A stretch of DNA of 64,000 bases from Anaeromyxobacter soli (GCF_022808855.1 NZ_JAKZLF010000005.1:87487-151486); one strand, 5' to 3'. Shown: positions 35,945-44,519, numbered from the stretch's first letter. The notes: generated by a model not told the origin, from the letters alone. A program made the numbers and translations.

Positions 35945-36487
35945 CTACCTCGCCCCCGAGCGCCTCCCCTCCCCGCGCGCGTCGGCCGTGCCGCGCAGCG
36001 GAACCTCCGGCGCCCACGCGTCCGGCACGGCGATCTCGCTGCCCATCACCTCCATCCGCTGCCCGCCCACGCGCAGGCTCACCGCGCCGGCGAGGCTCCA
36101 GGCGAGCGCGAGCGTGAGCGCGTCTCCCTGCGCCCGCCCGGTGCCCGAGCCGAGCGTCGCGTCCACGCGCCCGCGCACGTCCTCCTCGTCGAGGTCGAGC
36201 GCGCAGCGCTGGCCCGGGGTGAAGGTGAGCTCGCCCTGCGCGCCCGCGCGGGCGGAGAGCTCGCAGGTCTTCCCGCGCGCGGAGAGCCGCACCCGGACCC
36301 GCCCCGCCGAGGCCGGGGCGACGACCGCCCGCGCGTCCTCGCGCACCTCGCGATCCAGCACGCCGCCGGCGTGCACGCGCACCGTGGCCGCGACGCGGTA
36401 GTCGCCCGCGGGCGGCGCGGCCGCCGCGACGGCGGGGAGGACCGCGCAGAGGGCGGCGACGAAGATCTCGAGGGACGTGCTCCGCAT
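35945..36487 (-). CDS. Secreted protein of unknown function
   Basis: A 180-residue protein with a clear signal peptide (MRSTSLEIFVAALCAVLPAVAAAAP). The mature part is beta-rich (GDYRVAATVRVHAGG, GRVRVRLSARGKTCELSARAG, LALAWSLAGAVSLRVGGQRMEVMGSEIAVPDAW). Two Cys (KTCEL and QRCAL) could form a disulfide. No family is recognised. The ATG at 36487 is chosen over the GTG at 36493 because GAGG is correctly spaced for it. It is divergent from the TPR gene. Confidence 0.65.
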   Translation of the reverse strand: MRSTSLEIFVAALCAVLPAVAAAAPPAGDYRVAATVRVHAGGVLDREVREDARAVVAPASAGRVRVRLSARGKTCELSARAGAQGELTFTPGQRCALDLDEEDVRGRVDATLGSGTGRAQGDALTLALAWSLAGAVSLRVGGQRMEVMGSEIAVPDAWAPEVPLRGTADARGEGRRSGAR

Positions 36488-36578
36488 GTTCACCTCACCG
36501 TGTACCCTGGCCTCGCCCGCCGCCTCGCCTTCCCGCCGGGCGGGAGCGAACGACGTGAGTACCTGCCGGGTCGCTCCT

Positions 36579-36612
36579 GTGCGAGAATCGCACGTCCGGA
36601 CCCGCCGGTCCG
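36579..36612 (+). promoter_or_regulatory. Two hairpins upstream of the TPR gene
   Basis: GTGCGA-GAA-TCGCAC (36579-36593) and CGGACC-CGCC-GGTCCG (36597-36612) lie just before the AGGAGG ribosome site. The core GCGAGAATCGC recurs before the next gene (37282-37292). It can be read as a hairpin or as a GAGAAT-type -10 box. Confidence 0.4.
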
Positions 36613-36630
36613 CAAAGAGGAGGAAGTCCG

Positions 36631-37236
36631 TTGAACAAGAACACCGTCATCGCGCTGCTCGTCGGCGTGCTCGCCGGCCTCATCATCGGCTACTCGGTCG
36701 GCTCGAGCATGGGGGGCGGCACCCCGCACGCACCGGTCGTCGCCGCGCCCGCCGGCGCGCCCGCGGGCGGGATGCCCGGCGCAATGGGAGGCGTGCCTGG
36801 CGCCCCGGGAGGCGTGAACGTCCAGCAGCGGATCGCCATGCTCCAGCAGGCCGTCGCGCAGGATCCCAGGAACGTCCAGGCCTGGACCCAGCTCGGGAAC
36901 GACTACTTCGACACGAACCAGCCGCAGAAGGCGGTCGAGGCCTACGGCCACGCGCTCGAGGTGCAGCCGGGGAACGCGGACATCCTGACGGACCAGGGCG
37001 TCATGTACCGGGCCCTCGGCCAGTTCGACAAGGCGGTCGAGAACTTCAAGAAGGCGAACGAGGCGAACCCGCGCCACCTGCAGAGCCTCTTCAACCTGGG
37101 CATCGTCTACGCGTACGACCTCAAGCAGCCGAAGAAGGCGGTGGAGGCGTGGGAGAAGGTCGTCGCCACCGACCCGAGCAGCGGCCAGGCGATCCAGGCC
37201 CGCACCCAGCTCGAGCAGCTGAAGAACGCGAAGTAG
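36631..37236 (+). CDS. Membrane-anchored TPR protein
   Basis: A 201-residue protein. One N-terminal membrane anchor (VIALLVGVLAGLIIGYSVGSSM) is followed by a Gly/Ala/Pro linker and three to four TPR units starting around residue 70 (PRNVQAWTQLGNDYFDTNQPQKAVEAYGHALEVQPGN, ADILTDQGVMYRALGQFDKAVENFKKANEANP, LQSLFNLGIVYAYDLKQPKKAVEAWEKVVATDP). It resembles the TPR part of NrfG/CcmH-type factors, but no cytochrome assembly gene is nearby. It starts at TTG with a strong AGGAGG seven bases upstream. Probably a scaffold in the periplasm or at the membrane. Confidence 0.85.
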   Translation: MNKNTVIALLVGVLAGLIIGYSVGSSMGGGTPHAPVVAAPAGAPAGGMPGAMGGVPGAPGGVNVQQRIAMLQQAVAQDPRNVQAWTQLGNDYFDTNQPQKAVEAYGHALEVQPGNADILTDQGVMYRALGQFDKAVENFKKANEANPRHLQSLFNLGIVYAYDLKQPKKAVEAWEKVVATDPSSGQAIQARTQLEQLKNAK

Positions 37237-37280
37237 CGTCCCGCGCGGGCGCGCCGCGCGCTGGCGAGCCGGGCGGGCAT

Positions 37281-37295
37281 CCGCGAGAATCGCGG
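37281..37295 (+). promoter_or_regulatory. GAGAATC motif one base before a start codon
   Basis: CCGCGA-GAA-TCGCGG is a palindrome with a GAA centre. It contains GAGAAT (37285-37290), six bases before the ATG at 37297. With no Shine-Dalgarno present it may be a -10 box giving a leaderless mRNA. The same core occurs at 36580-36592. Confidence 0.35.
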
Positions 37296-37296
37296 C

Positions 37297-40200
37297 ATGC
37301 CCGTCACTGCCCTGCTCGCCTCGGCCCTGGCCGCGGCGCCCGCGCTCCTCTCCCTCCAGGACCCCGGCTTCGAGGCGGGCGCGCCCGGCGCGCCGCCCCC
37401 GGCCTGGACCGTCCGCGCGACCGAGGGGGCGCGGGTGGCGGTCACCGACGCGGCGCGCGCCACGGGCGCCCGCGCGCTCGCGATCACCGCGCCGGCGTCG
37501 GGCGCGGAGGTCACGGTCGCCTCCGCGCCCGTGCGGCTCGAGGTCGGCAAGCTCTACCGCCTGTCGGCGTGGGTGCGGACGCGCGGCGTCCGCGCCGATC
37601 CCCTCGCCCGCTACCCCACCGCGCTCGGCGCGTGCGTGGCGATGGCGAGCACCCCGTTCACGAACTGCTCGCCGCAGGCGCCCTCGAGCGGCGAGGGGCG
37701 GCTCTCGCTCCTGTTCTTCGCGCTGGCGCCCGAGGATCGCGTCGCGCTGCACCTCGGCCGCAACGGGCGCGCCACCGGCGAGGCGGTGTTCGACGACGTG
37801 CGGCTCGAGCCGGTGGACGACGTCACCGAGTACGTCCCGCTCGAGACCGTGCGCTGGGAGGGCGAGGGGTTCCGCTACGACGACGGCGGCTGGATCTTCG
37901 TGCACGTCGAGGGCGAGCCGTACGCCCGCGGCGCGCAGTACGGAGCGCTCGTCGCGGACGAGCTCGCGCGCTTCCTCGCGAAGGTCGCCGTCCAGCACGA
38001 CAAGGCCGACCCGGAGCGCGGCTGGAACGACCTGCGCCGGCTCACCGACGCGCTCATGCTCCGCAAGTTCGACGCGGAGTACCTCGAGGAGATGAAGGGC
38101 ATCGCCGACGGCGCGGCGAAGGCGGGGGCGCGCTGGAAGGGCCGCCCGCTCGACCTCCTCGACGTGGCCGCGCTCAACTCGGCGGTGGACCTCGCGCAGC
38201 TCGACGACGCGCTCCAGGTCTCGCGCACGCCGCTCAGCGGCCGGAGCTTCGTCAAGGCGGAGGACGAGACCGCCCAGGCGGAGGGAGACCGCTGCTCGTC
38301 GTTCGTCGCCACCCGCTCGGCCACGCGCAGCGGCCGCTTCGTCATGGGGCAGCTGTTCATGTGGAACGGCTACACCGGCGTGCACTGGGACGTGGTGCTC
38401 GACGTCGTGCCGGCGAAGGGCCACCGGCTCGTCATGCAGACCTTCCCGGGCGGCATCCACTCCGGGTCCGACTGGTACCTGAACGGCGCGGGGATGGTGA
38501 TCGGCGAGACGACCGTGGGGCAGACGCCCTTCGAGCCGGCCGGGACCCCGCAGTCGAACCGGATCCGCAAGGCGGCGCAGTACGGCTCCTCGATCGACGA
38601 GGTCGCGGCGCTGCTGCGCGCCGGGAACAACGGGCTCTACTCGAACGACTGGACGATCGCCGACGCCAAGACGGACGAGGGCGCGTGCCTGCTCCTCGGC
38701 ACGAAGGCGAGCCGCCTGTGGCGCACCGGCGCGCGCGGCCGCCGCGGCGACACGCCGGGCGGGCTCCGCGACTTCGTGTGGGCGAACAACAACGCGCGGG
38801 ATCCCGCCGTGCGGCGGGAGCTCACCCTCGGTCCGGGCGACGCGCCGGTGGACGTGAACTTCCCCGCCTGGAACCGCGACATCGCCTTCCAGCAGTTCTA
38901 CCGGGAGCACGGCCGGGGCGGGATCGACCTCGAGGCGGGCGTGAGGCTCTGGGCGTCCTCGCCGCTCAACCGCCCCCACGCCTGCGACGGCAAGCTCACC
39001 ACCGCGGAGATGGCGGAGAAGCTCGTGTTCCTGGCCCATTACGGGAAGACGACCCTGCGCGAGAAGTGGGTGGGCGGGAGGTGGATCCCGGCCGACCTCC
39101 CCGACGCCATCCCGCACCTCACGCTCGGCTACACGACCTTCAGCCCCATCGTCGTGGCGGACGGCCTCGCCCGCGCCCGCGCGGCGCGGGAGGCCCGCCC
39201 GGCGTCCGGCGCGGCGGCCGCGCCCGGCGCGAAGCCGAAGCCGGACCTCGCCGGGATCGCCCCGGCGCTCGCCTACGATCCGAAGCTCCTCTGGAAGGAC
39301 ACGGTGTTCCCCGCGACGGACGCGGACGCCTGGTTCACGAGCGGCTCGGCCGCGTACCACGCGCTCCTGGCGAAGCTCCCCGAGGAGCCCGCCAAGGCGC
39401 TCGAGGCCCTCCGCGCCGGCCTCGATGACCTGTCCGCGCGCCTCGCCTGGCTCACGCTGCGCGAGGGCGCCGCCGCGCCGGCGCGGCTGTCGCCCGCCTA
39501 CGATCGCTACGGCCCGTACCAGATCCCCCGCATCCGCGGGACCTTCGCGCTGCACCAGCTTCGGCTGCGCCTCGGGAACGCGGCGTTCGCGAAGGGCATG
39601 CGCGCGGTGCACGAGCGGTACGCGGGGAAGCCGATGCGCACCGAGGACTTCCTGCGGACGTTCTCCGCGGCGGCGGGCCAGGACGTCGCGCCGTTCGTGA
39701 GGCCGTGGCTCGAGCGCGCCGATCTCCCGGACCCCGTGCTCTCCGCGGTCGCCACGCGCGCGGGCGACCGCTTCCGGCTCGCCGTGGAGATCGCGCAGAA
39801 GACGAACCCCTGGCCGTTCGTCTCCACGCTCGCGATCCGGGGCGAGAAGACGATCCGCTACGAGCGGATCGAGGTCCCCGCCGCCGCGACGCGGACGTTC
39901 ACGTTCGAGCTCTCGGAGCGCCCGCAGCGAGTGGCGCTCGGCGGCGACGCCGCCGTGGGGCGCGACGACGCGTTCGTGCTGCCGAACCTCCTCGACGACT
40001 TCCCGGGCGCGCTGTTCGTGTGGGGCTCCTCCCGCCAGGTCGAGGCCGGCCACTCGCTCGCGCTCGTCTGGCGCGACACCGTGGCGGACGCGTTCACCGA
40101 GGTCCTCCCCCCGCTGGCGGCGGACGCGGAGGTGTCCGACGCCGACCTCGCCGAGCACGACCTCGTGGTCCTCGGCGGCGCGGCCGACAACGCGCTCGTC

Positions 40201-40524
40201 GCGCGGCTCGCGCGCGAGGGCAAGCTGCCGTTCGAGGCCGGGCGCGGCTTCTTCCGGTGGGACGGGACGCTGCACGGGCGCGCCGACGAGGGGCTCGCGA
40301 TCGCCCTGCGGAACCCGTGGAACCCGAGCCGCGGGCTCTACCTGTACCTCGCGAACTCGCGCCTCCAGCTCTGGCAGATGACCCACGCGTGGCAGCGCGG
40401 GCTGCCCGGCTGGACGTCGTGGCGCGGCCCCGAGGTGGTCGAGCGCGGTCACCTCGGCACCGAGCGGCTCGAGGTCGCCGTGAAGCTTCAGGACCCGGCC
40501 GCAGCGTCGGCCGCGGCGCGCTGA
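37297..40524 (+). CDS. Phospholipase B-like Ntn hydrolase fused to M1-peptidase-like tail
   Basis: A 1,075-residue exported protein (short signal, ALLASALAAAPALL). Residues about 20-172 form a carbohydrate-binding/jelly-roll-like domain (LQDPGFEAGAPG, LYRLSAWVRTRG, AVFDDVRLEPV). Residues about 200-560 resemble eukaryotic phospholipase B-like proteins: YARGAQYGALVADEL, DRCSSF with the candidate nucleophile Cys333, FPGGIHSGSDWYLNGAGMVI, and NNGLYSNDWTIADAKT. About 690-830 looks like the C-terminal helical part of M1-type peptidases (FALHQLRLRLGNAAFAKGMR) without any HExxH zinc site. The last ~200 residues resemble a beta-rich cap domain. An amide- or ester-hydrolysing role is inferred. Confidence 0.75.
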   Translation: MPVTALLASALAAAPALLSLQDPGFEAGAPGAPPPAWTVRATEGARVAVTDAARATGARALAITAPASGAEVTVASAPVRLEVGKLYRLSAWVRTRGVRADPLARYPTALGACVAMASTPFTNCSPQAPSSGEGRLSLLFFALAPEDRVALHLGRNGRATGEAVFDDVRLEPVDDVTEYVPLETVRWEGEGFRYDDGGWIFVHVEGEPYARGAQYGALVADELARFLAKVAVQHDKADPERGWNDLRRLTDALMLRKFDAEYLEEMKGIADGAAKAGARWKGRPLDLLDVAALNSAVDLAQLDDALQVSRTPLSGRSFVKAEDETAQAEGDRCSSFVATRSATRSGRFVMGQLFMWNGYTGVHWDVVLDVVPAKGHRLVMQTFPGGIHSGSDWYLNGAGMVIGETTVGQTPFEPAGTPQSNRIRKAAQYGSSIDEVAALLRAGNNGLYSNDWTIADAKTDEGACLLLGTKASRLWRTGARGRRGDTPGGLRDFVWANNNARDPAVRRELTLGPGDAPVDVNFPAWNRDIAFQQFYREHGRGGIDLEAGVRLWASSPLNRPHACDGKLTTAEMAEKLVFLAHYGKTTLREKWVGGRWIPADLPDAIPHLTLGYTTFSPIVVADGLARARAAREARPASGAAAAPGAKPKPDLAGIAPALAYDPKLLWKDTVFPATDADAWFTSGSAAYHALLAKLPEEPAKALEALRAGLDDLSARLAWLTLREGAAAPARLSPAYDRYGPYQIPRIRGTFALHQLRLRLGNAAFAKGMRAVHERYAGKPMRTEDFLRTFSAAAGQDVAPFVRPWLERADLPDPVLSAVATRAGDRFRLAVEIAQKTNPWPFVSTLAIRGEKTIRYERIEVPAAATRTFTFELSERPQRVALGGDAAVGRDDAFVLPNLLDDFPGALFVWGSSRQVEAGHSLALVWRDTVADAFTEVLPPLAADAEVSDADLAEHDLVVLGGAADNALVARLAREGKLPFEAGRGFFRWDGTLHGRADEGLAIALRNPWNPSRGLYLYLANSRLQLWQMTHAWQRGLPGWTSWRGPEVVERGHLGTERLEVAVKLQDPAAASAAAR

Positions 40525-40575
40525 CGCGCGCGCCACCCGGGGCGGGGGGAGCGCGCCCGCATCACGCGAGGTGCG

Positions 40576-40613
40576 GCGTCCCCACCGGACGCGAGCGTCC
40601 CTCGCCGGGACGC
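40576..40613. terminator. Two tandem near-identical hairpins
   Basis: GCGTCC-N5-GGACGC (40576-40592) and GCGTCCC-N5-GGGACGC (40595-40613) stand back to back between the phospholipase B-like stop and the ChaN-like start. They may end the first transcript or form an upstream element of the second. Confidence 0.4.
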
Positions 40614-40622
40614 GCTATCTCT

Positions 40623-41645
40623 GTGCGGGTGAGCCCGAACCGACTCGTCGCCGCGTCCGCCCTCGCAATCCTCTCCGCGGCCTGCGCCGCGAACCAGAAG
40701 CTCTTGCAGGAGCCGATCTCGAAGGAGCGCGCGTGGATGTCCGAGCGCCACCGCGAGCACCCGCTCGTGGGGAAGATCTGGGACGCGCGGGCGGGGCGGC
40801 TCGTCGACGAGGCCACGCTCACGAGCGCGGTCGACGGCGCCGAGGTCGTCATGCTCGGCGAGATGCACGACAACCCCGACCACCACGTGCTGCAGGCGCG
40901 GCTGGTGCGCGCGATAGGCGCCGCCGGGAAGCGGCCGGCTCTCGCCTTCGAGATGATGGAGGAGGACGACCAGCCTGCCATCGACGCCGCGATCGCCCGC
41001 GCCCCGCGCGATCCCGACGCGATCGCCCGGGCCGTCGACTGGAAGCACAGCGGCTGGTACGACTTCGCGATCTACCGGCCCATCTTCGCCGCCGGGCTCG
41101 AGGCGGGCATGCCGATCGTCGGCGCGAACCTGCCCGTCCCCCTCGCGAAGGCGATCGCGATGAAGGGCCAGGAGGCGCTCACCCCGGAGCTCCGCGCCGC
41201 GCTCCAGAAGGCGGAGCCGCTCCCCCCCGAGGTCGTCGCCTCGCTGCGCGCCGAGATGAAGGCCGCGCACTGCGACGCGCCGATGCCGGACGCGATCCTC
41301 GACCGGCTCGCGCTCGCGCAGCGCGCCCGCGACGCGGAGATGGCGCATCGCCTCGCCGCGGTGAGCCAGGCGGCCGGCGGCGCGATCCTCGTGACCGGAA
41401 ACGGCCACGCCCGCACCGACCGCGGCGTCCCGGCCTCGCTCGAGCGCGAGCTCCCCGGCCGGCGCGTCGTCTCGGTGGGACTGTTCGAGGTCTCGCAGGG
41501 AAAGCTCGACCCGGCGCTCTACGCCTCGGAGTTCGGGGTGGGGACGCTCCCGTTCGACTTCGTCGTGTTCACGCCGGCCGCCGAGCGCGAGGACCCGTGT
41601 CTCGCGCTGCGCGGGCACGACTTCACGAAGCACAAAGCGCCCTGA
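40623..41645 (+). CDS. ChaN-family haem-binding-type lipoprotein
   Basis: A protein of about 340 residues. VAASALAILSAAC is a lipoprotein signal with lipobox Cys. The ChaN/TraB-like (Tiki superfamily) motifs are clear: VMLGEMHDNPDHHVLQARLV near the start, LAFEMMEEDDQPAID, KHSGWYDFAIYRPIFAAGL and ILVTGNGHARTDRGVP at the end. The Glu, His and GNGH residues match the putative catalytic or haem-binding positions. Family members are linked to iron/haem uptake. Start choice is uncertain: GTG at 40623 or 40629, with no clear ribosome site. Its TGA stop lies inside the left end of the MITE-like element. Confidence 0.85.
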   Translation: MRVSPNRLVAASALAILSAACAANQKLLQEPISKERAWMSERHREHPLVGKIWDARAGRLVDEATLTSAVDGAEVVMLGEMHDNPDHHVLQARLVRAIGAAGKRPALAFEMMEEDDQPAIDAAIARAPRDPDAIARAVDWKHSGWYDFAIYRPIFAAGLEAGMPIVGANLPVPLAKAIAMKGQEALTPELRAALQKAEPLPPEVVASLRAEMKAAHCDAPMPDAILDRLALAQRARDAEMAHRLAAVSQAAGGAILVTGNGHARTDRGVPASLERELPGRRVVSVGLFEVSQGKLDPALYASEFGVGTLPFDFVVFTPAAEREDPCLALRGHDFTKHKAP

Positions 41646-41890
41646 ACGACAGTTTCGTGATTCGCCGATCACCTTCGGTGATGCGAATCACGCTGTCGTT
41701 CAGGCATTTTCGAACGGGGGCTGCGCCGGCTTCGCCCCCGCCCCGCCGACGGCGGGCCGCCGTCGTCGGGGACCCCACCCCTGCTCGCCGGGTCCCGTGC
41801 GCCGCCGCGAGCGGCGTCGCCGCTTCCGCGGCGTCGCCCCGGCGGGCTCGCTTTGCTCGCCTGATCGCTAATCACGCTCGGCCGTTCAGG
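41641..41890. mobile_element. MITE-like element with terminal inverted repeats
   Basis: About 250 bp flanked by related inverted ends. The left end reads CCTGAACG...CGTGATTCGC (41641-41665). The right end, read on the minus strand, is CCTGAACG...CGTGATTAGC (41890-41867). The left end itself folds into a 62-nt hairpin (41642-41703): CTGAACGACAG/CTGTCGTTCAG, GTGATTCG/CGAATCAC and ATCACC-TTC-GGTGAT. The interior holds further stems (GGGGGC/GCCCCC 41716-41739, CGACGGCGG/CCGCCGTCG 41747-41765, GGGACCC/GGGTCCC 41769-41796) and no gene. A partial arm copy lies at 25766-25785. A non-autonomous or REP-type element is inferred. Confidence 0.45.
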
Positions 41891-41971
41891 GCAAAGAAGG
41901 GCGCCGCCGGCCCGGAGCCCGGCGACGCCCCACCCCCCGTGGCGATGCGGGGGGCGCTGCCAGCTTCGAGG

Positions 41972-42178
41972 CTAGTTCGTGGCCGTGGCCTTCTGCGGGG
42001 CCGCCTTGGCGGTCTTCGCCGCCGCCTTCTTGTCGGCCTTCGCGACCGCCGCCTTGCTCTTCGTCGAGGCCGTCGTCGAGGACGACGCCGTCGTCATCTG
42101 CTTGTCGCCGCAGGGGAAGGCGGGCGTCGCGAGGCCCAGGATCGCGAGCGCGGCGGCGGCGCGGAGAACGAGCTTCAT
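41972..42178 (-). CDS. Small secreted Ala/Lys-rich protein
   Basis: A 68-residue protein. MKLVLRAAAALAILGLATPAFP is a signal peptide. The mature ~46 residues begin CGDKQMTTAS and then become a Thr/Ser- and Lys/Ala-rich tail (TKSKAAVAKADKKAAAKTAKAAPQKA), like histone-H1-type basic sequences. AAGGAGAG lies seven bases before the ATG at 42178. The single Cys near the cleavage site could also be a lipid-anchor site. Function unknown; the basic tail could bind nucleic acid, polysaccharide or lipid. Confidence 0.7.
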   Translation of the reverse strand: MKLVLRAAAALAILGLATPAFPCGDKQMTTASSSTTASTKSKAAVAKADKKAAAKTAKAAPQKATATN

Positions 42179-42441
42179 GGATCTCTCCTTCGTTCGGGCT
42201 CCCGGAGCGGAGCCGCGACGACTCATGGCGAGCGCGGCGTCTCGCCGCAACCCCTCACGGCCGGAGCGGACGTTTGCACCCCGAGCGCGCCGGTGGGGTG
42301 CCCCGAGCTGGGTAGACGAGCCCTTGGCGGGGGCCTCTCGGCCGGCGCCCCTCCGAGCTCGCGACCCGCCTCGGCCTGGTCACCCCACCGATGGCGCGCG
42401 ACCGTGACGGGCGGATGACGGACGAGGCGTACACCGCGTGA

Positions 42442-44013
42442 ATGCGTGCGCTCCTCGTGCAGGGTTCCACGCCGCCCACGTACTGGGGCTACGGGCACAG
42501 CCTCCCGTTCATCCGCAAGGACGCGGCGCTTCCTCCGCTCGGCCTCGCGACGCTCGCGGCGCACCTGCCCGCGAGCTGGGAGCTCCGGCTCCACGACGAG
42601 CACCTCGAGGCGCTGCCGGACGAGCTCCTCCGCTGGGCGGACGCCGTGCTGGTCTCGGGCATGCTCGTGCAGGCGCCGTCGATGCGCGCCGTCCTCGCGC
42701 GGGCGCGCGCGCTCGGGAAGGTCACGGTCGCGGGCGGGCCGGCCCCCACCATCGCGCCGGAGCGGTTCCCGGAGGCGGCCCACGTGTTCCAGGGCGAGGC
42801 CGAGGGCCGGCTCGAGCGGCTCGTCGCGGCGGTCGAGCGCCCCGGCGCGCACGACCGCGTCCTCTCGCCGTCCGGCGAGGGCCGGCCCGACCTCGCCCTC
42901 GCGCGCGTCCCCCGCTTCGACCTCCTCGCCCTGGACCGCTACGCGAGCCACGCGATCCAGGTGTCGCGCGGCTGCCCGTTCAGCTGCGAGTTCTGCGACA
43001 TCATCGAGGTCTTCGGGCGCGTGCCGCGGGTGAAGTCGGCCGCGCAGGTGCTCGCCGAGCTGGAGGCGCTCCACCGGCTCGGCGCGCGCGGGCCGCTGTT
43101 CCTCGTGGACGACAACTTCATCGGCAACCGCCGCGCCGCGGCGCGACTCCTCCCCGAGCTCGCGCGCTGGCAGGCGGAGCACGGCCGGCCGTTCGACCTC
43201 TACACCGAGGCGAGCCTCGACCTCGCGACGCTGCCGGAGCTGCTCGCCGCGATGGTCGACGCCGGGTTCTCGGCGGTCTTCGTGGGGATCGAGACGCCCG
43301 ATCGCGCCGCCCTGCAGGAGGCCGGCAAGCGCCAGAACCTGCGCGTGGATCCGGCGGAGGCGGTGCGGCGCCTCACGGCCGCGGGGCTCGAGGTCTTCGC
43401 CGGGTTCATCGTCGGCTTCGACGCCGACGACGCGGGCACGTTCGCGCGCCAGCGCGCGTTCATCCAGGCGCTCCCGATCCCGCGCGCGATGGTAGGGACG
43501 CTCACCGCGCTGCCCGGCACGGCCCTCTGGAGGCGGCTCGCGCGCGAGGGCCGGCTTCGCGCCGAGTCCACCGGGGACCAGTTCGGCGAGACCAACTTCG
43601 AGCCCGCCATGGGCGATCTGGAGCTCCTCGAGGGCTACCGCCGGCTGCTCGCGGAGCTCTACGACGAGGACGCCTACTTCCGTCGCTGCGCGCTGCACCT
43701 CGCGCTCGCGCCGATGCGCCCGAGCCCGCTCAGGCCGGGGTCCCTCGCCACGCTCGCGCGGACCCTGTGGCGCCTCGGCCTGCGCGGCTCGCGCCGCCGC
43801 CACTTCTGGCGCCTCGTCGGCCAGGCCCTGCGGCTCGGACCCGCAGCGCTCCCGCGCGCGGTGACGCTCGCCGTGCTCGGCGAGCACCTCGTCCGCTACA
43901 CGCACGAGGAGGTCCTGCCGCGCCTCGATCGGCAGCTCGCGGCGCTCCGCGCCGCCGGAAAGGTCCCCGGCGCCGGGTCGGCGCGCGCGGCGGCGGCGCC
44001 GACCGCCTCCTGA
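42442..44013 (+). CDS. B12-binding radical SAM protein with DUF4070
   Basis: A 523-residue enzyme. The N-terminal B12-type domain (PPTYWGYGHSLPFIRKDAALPPLGLATLAAHL, later TVAGGPAPT) is followed by a radical SAM core with the cluster motif GCPFSCEFCD. IIEVFGRVPRVKSAAQVLAELEAL and FVGIETPDRAALQEAGKRQN come next, with a DUF4070-like C-terminal region. The layout is that of HpnP (hopanoid C2-methylase) and related methylases, but no hopanoid genes are present here, so the substrate is left open. It follows a ~260-bp spacer after the small secreted protein. Confidence 0.85.
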   Translation: MRALLVQGSTPPTYWGYGHSLPFIRKDAALPPLGLATLAAHLPASWELRLHDEHLEALPDELLRWADAVLVSGMLVQAPSMRAVLARARALGKVTVAGGPAPTIAPERFPEAAHVFQGEAEGRLERLVAAVERPGAHDRVLSPSGEGRPDLALARVPRFDLLALDRYASHAIQVSRGCPFSCEFCDIIEVFGRVPRVKSAAQVLAELEALHRLGARGPLFLVDDNFIGNRRAAARLLPELARWQAEHGRPFDLYTEASLDLATLPELLAAMVDAGFSAVFVGIETPDRAALQEAGKRQNLRVDPAEAVRRLTAAGLEVFAGFIVGFDADDAGTFARQRAFIQALPIPRAMVGTLTALPGTALWRRLAREGRLRAESTGDQFGETNFEPAMGDLELLEGYRRLLAELYDEDAYFRRCALHLALAPMRPSPLRPGSLATLARTLWRLGLRGSRRRHFWRLVGQALRLGPAALPRAVTLAVLGEHLVRYTHEEVLPRLDRQLAALRAAGKVPGAGSARAAAAPTAS

Positions 44014-44057
44014 CGGCGGCCGGGCGCGCCGCGCGCGCGCAGGAGGGTGCCCGGCGA

Positions 44058-44519
44058 CTACTTCTTGTACGCCCCCGCGACGAGCACCACCCCGTCCACG
44101 AGCTCGAAGTACGCCACCTTCTGCTCGACCTTGTTCGTGACGGGGTTGTTGAACTTGTACTGCTGCCAGCCTTTGCCGTGCTTTCGGGCGAGGAGGATCC
44201 GCTCCCGGACGAACAACCTCCCGTCGGGATCCTTGTCGCCCATGTTGTTCTTGCCGACACGCTCGGGCTTCGTCGGGTGCGCGAGGCAGTTGCCGGCGAG
44301 GTCGTACGCGAAGACGTACAGGTCCCGGTAGATGAACGGACCGTGCGCGTCGTTGAACGTCGCGATCGCCTTCTCCTTGCCCTCCTTCTTCATGAACAGC
44401 GCCGCCCGGTGCACGAGCAGCTCGGCGTCCTTGGTGGTGGCGTACGGCTCGGCGGCGGCGGCCTGCCCGAGCGCGCCCAGGACGGCGGCGGCGAGGGCTG
44501 CGGCGAGGAGCTTTTTCAT
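44058..44519 (-). CDS. Periplasmic stand-alone Cache-domain protein
   Basis: A 153-residue exported protein (signal MKKLLAAALAAAVLGALGQAAAAEP). The mature region is one single-Cache domain: KDAELLVHRAALFMKKEGKEKAIATFND, FIYRDLYVFAYDLAGNCLAHP, DPDGRLFVRERILLARKHGKGWQQYKFNNPVTNKVEQKVAYFE and DGVVLVAGAYK. Such domains normally sit inside chemoreceptors and bind small ligands. GGAGGA precedes the ATG. It lies 52 bp downstream of a methyl-accepting chemotaxis protein on the same strand, suggesting that it supplies ligand binding to that receptor. Confidence 0.88.
   Translation of the reverse strand: MKKLLAAALAAAVLGALGQAAAAEPYATTKDAELLVHRAALFMKKEGKEKAIATFNDAHGPFIYRDLYVFAYDLAGNCLAHPTKPERVGKNNMGDKDPDGRLFVRERILLARKHGKGWQQYKFNNPVTNKVEQKVAYFELVDGVVLVAGAYKK

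Noticed and set aside
36490-40536. A 1,348-codon minus-strand open frame opposite the phospholipase B-like gene
   Set aside because: High-GC shadow; the plus-strand protein shows conserved motifs along its length.
42442-44013. Firm assignment of the radical SAM enzyme as the hopanoid methylase HpnP
   Set aside because: Layout is similar, but no hopanoid biosynthesis genes are in the window and diagnostic residues cannot be checked by eye.
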